Origin: Streptomyces sp. R21
GTDB lineage: Bacteria; Actinomycetota; Actinomycetes; Streptomycetales; Streptomycetaceae
DNA: 64,000 nt
NCBI RefSeq assembly: GCF_041051975.1
Contig: NZ_CP163435.1
Span: forward strand, 9,144,501-9,208,500
Direction: 5' to 3'
Shown here: piece by piece, positions 17,549-25,700 of the stretch
How positions within the stretch are numbered: the first letter of the stretch is position 1
How the letters are laid out: each line of letters starts with the position of its first letter
Made by a program: the position numbers and the translations under genes
Notes under the pieces: generated by a model
What the model saw: only the letters and a program-made list of their open reading frames with translations
Told to the model about the DNA's origin: nothing
Database searches by the model: none

Positions 17549-18289
17549 TCAGCCGACCGTCGGGGTGGGCGTCGGTGAGGCGGTGACGATGTTCAGGTCG
17601 GGGCGGGGCTTGAGCGTGAGGATGGGGGAGCCCGGCTGCGGCGCGGGCGGGGTGAGCTGGTCCTTGGGGAGCTTGGGCGGGGTGGACTGCTGGAAGTTGA
17701 CCTGGTCGAAGTTGACCAGCCCTGTCTTCTCCAGGATCGTGATGTGGTCGAGGACGGTGGAGTTGGCCATCACGGCCAGCTGGCGCACCAGCGAGTTCTT
17801 GGTGGTGGCCCGGATCTTGGCGATGACCGGGAAGATCTGGCCGTGGGTCACCCGCATGATGTTGACCGCGGTGGAGTCGAACTCCTTGCCGTTGGCGGCG
17901 GCCGCGGTCGCCACGAACTGCTGCTGTTGCGGGGATGCCTGGTTCGGCAGGGTGATCCCCAGCTCGGGGGCGATCTTGCGGCACTCCGCGTCGAGCCCCG
18001 AGTGCCCGACGATGAGGTGCTTGCCCGCCTCCTTCATGGCCGGGGTCGTGCCCCGCTGCAGCGCGATCTCGCCGAGAGGGTACTCCCACAGCCCGGCCGC
18101 GCGCACCTTGACGACGAAGTCGCGGTCCGCCTCGGTCAGCGGTCCGTACTGGGTGTTGGCGATGATGCGGTCCTGCGAGGTGGACGTTGTCTGGACCCCG
18201 AGCATGGCGGGGTACGCGAGGGCGGTGAGGGTCAGCCCCAACGCGCCGAACACGAAAACGGACCCTGCCATGTTGCGGGAGATGGGCAT
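17549..18289 (-). CDS. DUF4142 domain protein, secreted or membrane-anchored
   Basis: Protein of 246 residues with an N-terminal hydrophobic signal or anchor (about 8-31, VFVFGALGLTLTALAYPAML) followed by a ferritin-like helical DUF4142 domain: LTEADRDFVVKVRAAGLWEYPLGEIAL, then AMKEAGKHLIVGHSGLDAECRKIAPELGI, typical of the family. The tail is Pro-rich and ends PTPTPTVG. GGAGG stands five bases before the ATG at 18289. Function unknown; family members are usually envelope-associated. Confidence 0.9.
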   Translation of the reverse strand: MPISRNMAGSVFVFGALGLTLTALAYPAMLGVQTTSTSQDRIIANTQYGPLTEADRDFVVKVRAAGLWEYPLGEIALQRGTTPAMKEAGKHLIVGHSGLDAECRKIAPELGITLPNQASPQQQQFVATAAAANGKEFDSTAVNIMRVTHGQIFPVIAKIRATTKNSLVRQLAVMANSTVLDHITILEKTGLVNFDQVNFQQSTPPKLPKDQLTPPAPQPGSPILTLKPRPDLNIVTASPTPTPTVG

Positions 18290-18450
18290 GACGCCTCCGA
18301 CCTTGAGCGACCTGTACGCCCAGGGATACGGATGTGCCGCTCGGATCCATCATCGCGTGGAGAAGTTTTTGCGCTCCGCCTTATGCGGTGTGTCACATGG
18401 GCGTTGAGGGGTCATGGAGGTCGGGCTGGGCAGCCGGGTCGGCGGAGCGG

Positions 18451-19509
18451 TCAGAGCTGCTTCGCGGGCCAGTCGAGCAGCCGGGCGCCGATGACCGCGG
18501 TCTGGAGCGTGTAACGGTGCGCGGGGTCGGCCGGGTTGGCGCCGGTGAGCTTGTGGATGCGTTCCAGGCGGTACGTCAGGGCGCGCACGCTCAGGGACAG
18601 CCTGCGGGCGGCTTCCGCGGCCACACAGCCGCAGTCGAAGTAGGCGGTGAGGGTGTCGAGGAGTGGCTCGGCGCCGCCGCGGGCGCCGGTCAGCGGGCCG
18701 AGGGCGTCCAGGACGAGATCGGCCATGGCTTGGCGGTCGCGGGTGAGAACCGGGTAGACGAGCAGGTCGGCGGCGTGCAGGACAGGGGCGTCCAGGTCGA
18801 GGCGCTCGGCCAGGTCGAGGGTGTTGAGGGCCTCCTCGTATGACTGCACGACACCGCCGGCGCCGGGCTGGGCGCGGCCGACGGCGACGAGTCCGCCCTC
18901 CGTGGCCGCGTACGCCTGCTTGGCGAAGTAGGCGAGCACGTCCTCCTGGTCGCCCGGAGCGATGCACAGAATCCGGCCGTCCTTCGTGGTGACCAGGGTG
19001 CTGCGGTCGCCGAAGCGGGCGATGAGCGCCCGCTCCACCTGGCGCGGGGCGGCGGCGCTCTCGTCGTACGCGGTCGGCCCCTGGGCGACGGCGACGGCGT
19101 GTGCGTGGGAGAGGCGCAGGCCGAAGCGCTCGGCGCGTTCGGCGAGGCGGCCGAGATCGCTGCGGCCGTACAGGAGGTCGTCGATGAACTCCCGCCGTGC
19201 CGCCTCTTCCTGACGCACCGCCAGCCGCTGGGCGCGTTCGTAGCCCTCGGCGAAGGCGTCGACGACCTGCTGCACGGCGGCGAGCGTGCTGTCGGAGGAA
19301 CCGGGTGTGTCGGGCCAGGCGACGCGGGTGGCGGCGAGGTACGCGCTGATCAGCGCGCGCAGCGCGTGGCCGGCGTCGGCGGCCCGTTCACCGAGGGCGC
19401 GCCGCGACTCGATCTCGTCGCGGGTGAGGCGCCGGCCGGTGGCCGAGACGTCCGCCAGGAGTTGGGCATAGCCGTCCAGATACTGCCCCGGTATGTCCCG
19501 CTCCGTCAC
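18451..19509 (-). CDS. PucR/CdaR-family transcriptional regulator
   Basis: DNA-binding regulator of 352 residues. The N-terminal 110 residues are helical; the middle (about 110-270) is the GGDEF-like CdaR sensor region (FGLRLSHAHAVAVAQG, and VAVGRAQPGAGGVVQSYEEA); the C-terminus carries the PucR helix-turn-helix CVAAEAARRLSLSVRALTYRLERIHKLTG. The GTG at 19509 has GAGGGG at six bases. It is divergent from the OB-fold/flotillin/ATPase genes, so it could control them, but it could equally act elsewhere. A 15-base dyad lies in the shared upstream region at 19583-19597. Confidence 0.9.
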   Translation of the reverse strand: MTERDIPGQYLDGYAQLLADVSATGRRLTRDEIESRRALGERAADAGHALRALISAYLAATRVAWPDTPGSSDSTLAAVQQVVDAFAEGYERAQRLAVRQEEAARREFIDDLLYGRSDLGRLAERAERFGLRLSHAHAVAVAQGPTAYDESAAAPRQVERALIARFGDRSTLVTTKDGRILCIAPGDQEDVLAYFAKQAYAATEGGLVAVGRAQPGAGGVVQSYEEALNTLDLAERLDLDAPVLHAADLLVYPVLTRDRQAMADLVLDALGPLTGARGGAEPLLDTLTAYFDCGCVAAEAARRLSLSVRALTYRLERIHKLTGANPADPAHRYTLQTAVIGARLLDWPAKQL

Positions 19510-19582
19510 TTCGACCCCTCGTCTCTTGACGCTCCGGTGACGCTTTCTTAGCGGTATCCGGCATGCAGACCCTAGTGAACAC

Positions 19583-19597
19583 TGCCGGAAACCGGCA
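19583..19597. promoter_or_regulatory. Perfect dyad between pucR-type gene and flotillin operon
   Basis: TGCCGG and CCGGCA flank AAA at 19583-19597, about 75 bases upstream of the PucR-type gene and 130 upstream of the OB-fold gene. A related CCGGCAT occurs just to the left near 19558. This is the likeliest operator for the PucR-family regulator on position alone; the assignment is inference. Confidence 0.4.
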
Positions 19598-19650
19598 ATG
19601 CGCGGGCGAGTTCAGGACATGCAGGATGGCCGGAGGGGAGCACGGCGGAC

Positions 19651-19692
19651 GTTTTCGGTGCCGGATCCCGGCAGGGGTTCGGCACCGAAAAC
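19651..19692. repeat. 13-base perfect inverted repeat upstream of the OB-fold/flotillin operon
   Basis: GTTTTCGGTGCCG at 19651-19663 is exactly complementary to CGGCACCGAAAAC at 19680-19692, with a 16-base spacer. It is flanked by a 12-base direct repeat, CCGGAGGGGAGC, at 19630-19641 and 19692-19703. The structure ends 35 bases before the start codon of the OB-fold gene, so in RNA it would form a strong 5' leader hairpin; alternatively it is a long operator. Confidence 0.55.
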
Positions 19693-19727
19693 CGGAGGGG
19701 AGCCGTGCACGGTGAGGAAGGTCGGGG

Positions 19728-20354
19728 GTGGCGACAATGAGCGCGTTTCTCGCGGTAGCCGCCGGCTTTCCGACCGTACTGTTCACGTCGGCCCTCGTGG
19801 TGGTCGTCGCCTTCTGGCTGCTCGTGGCCGTCGGCGCCGCCGAGTCGCACGGCTTCGACGCGCACGCCCATCTGCACGCGAGCGCCCTGAAGTTCGGCGC
19901 GGTGCCGGTGACCGTCCCGTTCTCGCTGCTGATGGCGTTCGCCTGGTTCCTCAGCCTCAGCGCGACCGTGCTGCTCGACCCGCTGATGCCCTCGGACCTG
20001 GTCCGCGGTCTCACGCGGTTCGCGATCCTGCTGGCCGCGCCGCTGCTCGCCTGGCGGCTGACCCGCCTGGTCATACGGCCGCTGCACCGCCTCTTCCCCG
20101 ATGAACGCGGGCCCTCCCGCCTGGACTTCGTCGGCCTGACCTGCACCATCCGCACGGGGCGGGTGGACGCCGGCTTCGGGCAGGCCGAGGTCGCGGCGGC
20201 CGACGGTTCCACCGCGGTCGTCCAGGTCCGCCAGCACGGCGGCGACGCGCTCGGCAGCGGCAGTACGGGACTGCTGTACGCCTACGACGAGAGCGGCGAG
20301 TTCTTCTGGGTCGCGCCGTACGACACCGCGCTCGACCCGCGCAGGTCGCCCTGA
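19728..20354 (+). CDS. OB-fold membrane protein (YqiJ/NfeD-like flotillin partner)
   Basis: Membrane protein of 208 residues. About three hydrophobic segments (FLAVAAGFPTVLFTSALVVV, PVTVPFSLLMAFAWFLSLSA, and one near residue 100) precede a C-terminal beta-rich OB-fold-like domain (about 130-205: GLTCTIRTGRVDAGFGQAEV and onward). This is the YqiJ-type arrangement (DUF1449), and the next gene encodes a flotillin as in the yqiJ-yqiK pair. The GTG at 19728 has AGGAAGG at seven bases; an ATG three codons later (19737) is possible. It probably sits with the flotillin in membrane microdomains. Confidence 0.8.
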   Translation: MATMSAFLAVAAGFPTVLFTSALVVVVAFWLLVAVGAAESHGFDAHAHLHASALKFGAVPVTVPFSLLMAFAWFLSLSATVLLDPLMPSDLVRGLTRFAILLAAPLLAWRLTRLVIRPLHRLFPDERGPSRLDFVGLTCTIRTGRVDAGFGQAEVAAADGSTAVVQVRQHGGDALGSGSTGLLYAYDESGEFFWVAPYDTALDPRRSP

Positions 20355-20369
20355 GCACGGCCCCTCAGT

Positions 20370-20399
20370 ACTTCGGCTGTCCGGACTTCGGCTGTCCGG
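20370..20399. repeat. Tandem 15-base repeat between OB-fold and flotillin genes
   Basis: ACTTCGGCTGTCCGG is present twice in immediate tandem at 20370-20384 and 20385-20399, in the 91-base gap between the OB-fold protein and the flotillin. The copies are identical. It may be a replication-slippage duplication; no function is evident. Confidence 0.7.
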
Positions 20400-20445
20400 C
20401 CACGCACAACTTCGTACTCTTCTGCTTCTGTCCCCAAGGACTCTC

Positions 20446-22527
20446 ATGGATGCCATCACCCTGGGTCTCGGCGTGCTCGTCGCCGTGGTCCTGCTCATCA
20501 TGATCACGACGCTGCTGATGATCAGCACGCTGTTCCGCAAGGTGGAGCAGGGCCGGGCGCTGATCATCTCCAAGACGAAGAAGGTCGACGTCACCTTCAC
20601 CGGCGCGGTCGTCCTGCCGGTGCTCCACAAGGCCGAGTACATGGACATCTCGGTGAAGACCATCGAGATCCGCCGTACCGGCCGCGAGGGCCTGATCTGC
20701 CGGGACAACATCCGGGCCGACATCCACATCAGCTTCTTCGTCCGCGTCAACAAGACCGTCGAGGACGTCATCAAGGTCGCCCAGGCCATCGGCACGCAGA
20801 CCGCGAGCGACGCGGAGGCGATCCAGGACTTCTTCGCGGCGAAGTTCTCCGAGGCGCTCAAGACCGTCGGCAAGCAGCTCGACTTCGTCGACCTCTACAC
20901 CAAGCGCGAGGAGTTCCGGGACCGGATCATCCAGGTCATCGGCACAGATCTGAACGGCTACCACCTCGACGACGCGGCGATCGACTTCCTGGAGCAGACG
21001 CCGATGTCCCAGCTGGACGCGGCGAACATCCTTGACGCCCAGGGCATCCGGAAGATCACCGAACTGACCACGGTCGAGCACGTGCGCACCAACGAGTTCC
21101 AGCGCACCGAGGAGAAGGAGATCACCCGGCAGAACGTCGACGCCCGGGAGACCATCCTCGAACTGGAGCGCCGCCAGGCCGAGGCCGAGATCAAGCAGCG
21201 GCGCGAGGTCGAGACCCTGCGGGCCCGCGAGGAGGCGACCACCGCGAAGGTCCAGGAGGAGGAACGCCTGGGCGCGCAGTCCGCGTTCCTGCGCACCGAG
21301 GAGCAGCTCGGCGTCCAGCGCGAGAACCAGGCACGGGAGATCGCCGTCGCGCAGAAGAACCGCGAGCGGGTCATCGCCGTCGAGAACGAGCGCATCGAGA
21401 AGGACCGCGTCCTTGAGGTCATCGCCCGGGAGCGGGAGACCTCGCTGTCCGGGATCGCCAAGGACAAGGAGGTCGAGGCCGAGCGCCGCGAGGTCGCGGA
21501 CGTCATCCGGGAGCGCATCGCCGTCGACCGCACGGTCGCCGAGCAGGAGGAGGCCATCAAGAAGCTGCGTGTGGTCGAGGAGGCCGAGCGCGGACGCCAG
21601 GCGGTCATCATCGCGGCGGAGGCCGAGGCGCAGGAGAAGCTGGTCAAGGACATCAAGGCGGCCGAGGCCGCGGAAGCCGCCGCCAAGCACCGTGCGGCCG
21701 AGCAACTCACCCTCGCCGAGGCCCGGTTGAGGTCCGCCGACCTCGACGCCCGCGCCAAGCTGCGGCTCGCCGAGGGTGTCCAGGCGGAGACCGCCGCGGC
21801 CGGCCTCGCCGACGTCCAGGTGCGCGACAAGGAAGCCGACGTCATCGAGAAGGCGGGCCGCGCCGAGGCCGAGGCCACCGGCGCCCGGATGCGCGCCGAG
21901 GCGGAGGGCACCGAGGCGCGGCTGCGTGCGGAGGCCGAGGGCGCGCGGGCCAAGGCGCTCGCCGAGGCCACCGCGATCGGCGAGAAGCTCAAGGCGGAGG
22001 CGGAGGGCCTCACCCAGAAGGCGGCCGCGATGGCAGCCCTCGACGACGCCTCCCGAGGCCACGAGGAGTACCGGCTGCGCATCCAGGCGGAGAAGGAGAT
22101 CCGGCTGGCCGGGCTCGATGTCCAGAGGCAGGTCGCCGAGGCGCAGGCCACGGTCCTCGCGACCGGACTGGAGAACGCCGACATCGACATCGTCGGCGGC
22201 GACTCGGTCTTCTTCGACCGGCTGGTCAACTCGGTCGCGCTCGGCAAGGGCGTCGACGCCTTCGTGGACAACTCCGCCACCGCGCGGGCGCTGGCCGGAC
22301 CCTGGCTGGACGGCTCGTCGAGCTTTCCGGACGACCTCGGCCGCATCCTGGGCTCGGTCTCCACGGCCGACGTGCAGAACCTGACCGTCTCCGCACTGCT
22401 GATGAAACTCATGAAGTCGGGCGGCGGCACGAACGCCGGTCAGCTGCGCCAGCTCATGGACAGGGCCGGTGAGCTGGGTCTCTCCGACCTGCCGCTCGCC
22501 GCGCTGAACGGCAGCGCCAAGGCCTGA
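20446..22527 (+). CDS. Flotillin family (SPFH) protein, YqiK-like
   Basis: Flotillin of 693 residues. One N-terminal hydrophobic helix (about 5-28) anchors it, followed by the SPFH/band-7 domain (about 30-230), then a very long charged coiled coil rich in Glu/Ala/Arg/Lys (about 230-570; repeated EA, AEAE and RAEAEG units), the hallmark of flotillins. The C-terminus (about 580-693) has the Gly-rich flotillin end. The ATG at 20446 has AAGGA six bases upstream. Flotillins scaffold membrane microdomains; here the partners are the OB-fold protein before it and the giant AAA ATPase after it. A hairpin directly after the stop may attenuate transcription into the ATPase gene. Confidence 0.93.
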   Translation: MDAITLGLGVLVAVVLLIMITTLLMISTLFRKVEQGRALIISKTKKVDVTFTGAVVLPVLHKAEYMDISVKTIEIRRTGREGLICRDNIRADIHISFFVRVNKTVEDVIKVAQAIGTQTASDAEAIQDFFAAKFSEALKTVGKQLDFVDLYTKREEFRDRIIQVIGTDLNGYHLDDAAIDFLEQTPMSQLDAANILDAQGIRKITELTTVEHVRTNEFQRTEEKEITRQNVDARETILELERRQAEAEIKQRREVETLRAREEATTAKVQEEERLGAQSAFLRTEEQLGVQRENQAREIAVAQKNRERVIAVENERIEKDRVLEVIARERETSLSGIAKDKEVEAERREVADVIRERIAVDRTVAEQEEAIKKLRVVEEAERGRQAVIIAAEAEAQEKLVKDIKAAEAAEAAAKHRAAEQLTLAEARLRSADLDARAKLRLAEGVQAETAAAGLADVQVRDKEADVIEKAGRAEAEATGARMRAEAEGTEARLRAEAEGARAKALAEATAIGEKLKAEAEGLTQKAAAMAALDDASRGHEEYRLRIQAEKEIRLAGLDVQRQVAEAQATVLATGLENADIDIVGGDSVFFDRLVNSVALGKGVDAFVDNSATARALAGPWLDGSSSFPDDLGRILGSVSTADVQNLTVSALLMKLMKSGGGTNAGQLRQLMDRAGELGLSDLPLAALNGSAKA

Positions 22528-22539
22528 CCGCCGCTGCCG

Positions 22540-22578
22540 GGTCCGGAGCCGCCGCACAGGGGACGGCGGCTCCGGACC
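22540..22578 (+). terminator. Hairpin after the flotillin gene
   Basis: A 15-base perfect inverted repeat, GGTCCGGAGCCGCCG at 22540-22554 and its complement at 22564-22578, with a 9-base loop, starts 13 bases after the flotillin stop. It has no T-run, as usual in Streptomyces. It could be a full or partial terminator separating the ATPase gene. Confidence 0.7.
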
Positions 22579-22631
22579 GCACTTCCTCCCGCATGCATGT
22601 CCTGCCCAAGCTCACCGCACGGCTCGCACCA

Positions 22632-22723
22632 CCCGCACACCTTCCCGCAGCCCCCGCGCTGCCCGCACGCCTTCCTGCACCGCCGTACCACCCGCACACC
22701 TTCGTGCGCCGCCCGCACTCCTT
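22632..22723 (+). repeat. Four CCCGCACNCCTT repeats in the leader of the AAA ATPase gene
   Basis: CCCGCACACCTT at 22632, CCCGCACGCCTT at 22662, CCCGCACACCTT at 22691 and CCCGCACTCCTT at 22712; starts are 30, 29 and 21 bases apart. Copies 1 and 3 share a longer 17-base match. The last copy ends one base before TGAAAGGA, the ribosome site of the ATPase, and its TCCTT can pair with AAGGA, so each copy is a potential anti-ribosome-site element. Regulation at translation is an inference. Confidence 0.6.
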
Positions 22724-22739
22724 GAAAGGAAGCCGATCC

Positions 22740-25700
22740 ATGGCAACCGGCCCGGACACCGGTCCGTACGAGGTGCTCCGTGATCGCCTCGCCGCACAGG
22801 CGGCGGACCTCGCCCTGCGAGCCGAGGCGCTCAACGCCCGCCGCGTCGAGGAGTTCGGCTCGACCCGGCTCACGCTCAGCGGGACCGAGCGGCTGCGCAC
22901 CGAGCACCACTGCGTGCCCCGCGACATCGTCTCCGTCGGCGACCGGCTGCTGTTCGGCTCCAACGTGTTCCTCGGCCTCAAGCCCGAGACCGCCGTCGGC
23001 GACGTCTTCGCACTGCACGACCGCGACCTGAACCGGCTGCCCGATAACGCGGTGCCCGGTCTCCTCGACGACCCCGGCTTCGTCCGCGAGTTCGCGGCCC
23101 TCTACCGCTACTACCGGCAGGCGCACCTCCTCCAACTGCGCCGCGTGGACGGCAAGGTGCTGGCCGTGTTCCGGACCGGTGAGGAGCCTGGCGACATCCG
23201 CGTGCTGCGCTGGACGCTCACCGAGGACGGCCGCGCGGCGTTCCTCGACGCGCAGGGCGAGCGCGACCATGTCTTCCCGCCGTCCCACGACTTCACGTGG
23301 ACGGACACCACCCGCGACGACCACGTCCTCGGCCGCCACCCGCACGTCTCCATCCAGGGCGAGGTCTTCGTCGAGACGGTCGGCGGGACCCTCACCATCA
23401 AGGTCGAGGACAACACCGAGACAGGCGAGGGGATTTACGCCGAGCCGGTCGACGAACCGCTCCAGTCGCTCGCCGATGCCGACATCGCCCATGCGCGCGT
23501 GGGCGCCCTGATCGTGCTGCGCATCCGCCCCTACAAGGAGGACGCATGGCGCCACCTGGTGTTCAACACACTCACCAGACAGGTGGTCCGCCTCGACGGC
23601 ATCGGACAGGCCTGCCGCCGCCTGCCCGAGGACCAGGGCATCGTCTTCCCGGGCGGCTACTGCCTGGCCACCGGCGCCCACAAGACCTTCGAACTCGACA
23701 CCACGGACCTGGAGTTCGAGCGGGAAGTGCGCTCACCCAACGGCGAGGACGTGCTGTTCGCCTTTCACGCGCGTGTGGAGGGCCGCAGTCTGCTGCTCCC
23801 GTACAACATGATCCGCAAGGAGATCGCGACCCCGCTGTCCTGCCACGGCTGGGCGCTCTTCGACGACGGCTCGCTCACAGTGCTCCGCGCCGACAACGAC
23901 GAACCGGCACGTGTGCACCCGCTCCAGCTGTGGACGTCCCCGTTCGTCTCCGACACCCATGCCGCCGCCCGGCCCACCGGCACCGGACCGCTCGCCCGCA
24001 TCGGCAACGCCGACCTCGTGCGCGGCATCTCCGACTGTCTCTCCCTGACCGGCGCCGTCGCCGAGACGACACCGACGGCCGAGGTGTACGAGGCGCTGCG
24101 CGCCGCCTGCGTCCGCGCGGCCGACACCTACCACTGGCTCGACGACGCCGAACTCGGTGACCTGCGCACCCCGTTGGACGCGATGCGCGCCACTGCCGAG
24201 CAGGTGGTCGCCGAGTTCGAGACCGTCCGGTCCCTCACGCGGGGGGCCGCCGACGCCCTCGCCGAGACCGCCGGGCGCCTGGCCGCACTCGTCCGGCGGC
24301 TGCGCGGCGAGGCGCCCCGCGACGCGGCCGGCTGGGTGGCCGGACTGACCCAACTGCGCGACATTCAGGGGCAGTTGGTGAACCTGAAGGAGCTGCGGTA
24401 CGCCGACACGGCGCGCATCGACCAGCTTGCCGCCGAGGCCGAGACGGACCTCGCCGGATTCGGGCAGCGCGCCGTGGCCTTCCTCGCCCGCGAGGACGCC
24501 TTCACCGCCTCCCACCAGGACGTCGAACGGCTGGCCGTGGAGGCCGAGTCCCTCCCCACGGTCGCCGAGGCCGCCCCGCTCGCCGCCCGCCTCGATGACC
24601 TCACCCACGGCCTGCGCACCGTCACCGAGGTCGTCGGGGGCCTCGACATCGCCGACGCCACCCTGCGCACCTCGATCCTGGAACGCATCTCCGAGGTGCT
24701 GGCCGGCACCAACCGCGCCCGCGCCACCCTCGACGCCCGCCGTCGCGCCCTGCGTGACCGGGAGGGGCGCGCCGAATTCGCCGCCGAGTTCGCGCTGCTT
24801 GGCCAGTCGGTCACGAGCGCGCTCGCGGCCGTGGACGGCGAGGTGTCCTGCGATGGTCAACTGGCCGCTGTCCTCGTGCAGTTGGAGAACCTGGAAGCCC
24901 GCTTCACGGAGTTCGACGACTTCCTCGGCGAGCTCGCGGACAAGCGCACCGAGGTCTACGAGGCGTTCACCGCCCGCAAGCAGACGCTCGCCGACGCCCG
25001 CGCCCGCCGCGCCGAACAGCTGGCCGCAACCGGCGCCCGGGTCCTGGAGACCGTCGCCCGCCGGTCCGGGGGCCTCGCCGACGCCGACGGGATCAGCACG
25101 TACTTCGCCTCCGACCCGATGGTCGTGAAGCTCCGCCGCACCGCCGACGAACTGCGTGAACTCGGCGACCAGGTAAGGGCGGAGGAGCTGGAGGGCCGTC
25201 TGAAGGCCGCCCGTCAGGAGGCGGCCCGCGCCCTGCGCGACCGCACCGACCTGTACGCCGACGACGGCCGCACCCTCCGCCTGGGCCGCCACCGCTTCGC
25301 CGTCAACACCCAGCCCCTCGACCTGACCCTGGTCCCGCACGGAGACGGCCTGGCCTTCGCGCTCACCGGCACCGACTACCGCGCCCCGGTCACCGACCCG
25401 GAGTTCGCGGCCACCCGCCCCTACTGGGACCGCCCGCTGCCCTCGGAGTCCCCGTCCGTCTACCGCGCCGAGCACCTGGCCGCACGCCTCCTGGCCGAGC
25501 ACGGACCCGCCGCGCTGGCGGACGCCGACCTGCCCGCGCTCGTACGACAGTCCGCACAGTCGTCGTACGACGAAGGCTATGAACGCGGCGTGCACGACCA
25601 CGACGCCACCGCGATCCTTGGCGCGCTGCTGAGGCTGCACGAGGCCACGGGCCCGCTGCGCCACGAGCCCGCCGCGCGCGCCGCCGCCCAGCTGTTCTGG

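Noticed and set aside
22632..22723. CRISPR-like array from four C-rich repeats
   Set aside because: Units are only 12 bases, spacing is irregular (30, 29, 21), and there are no cas genes; a leader repeat is the better reading.
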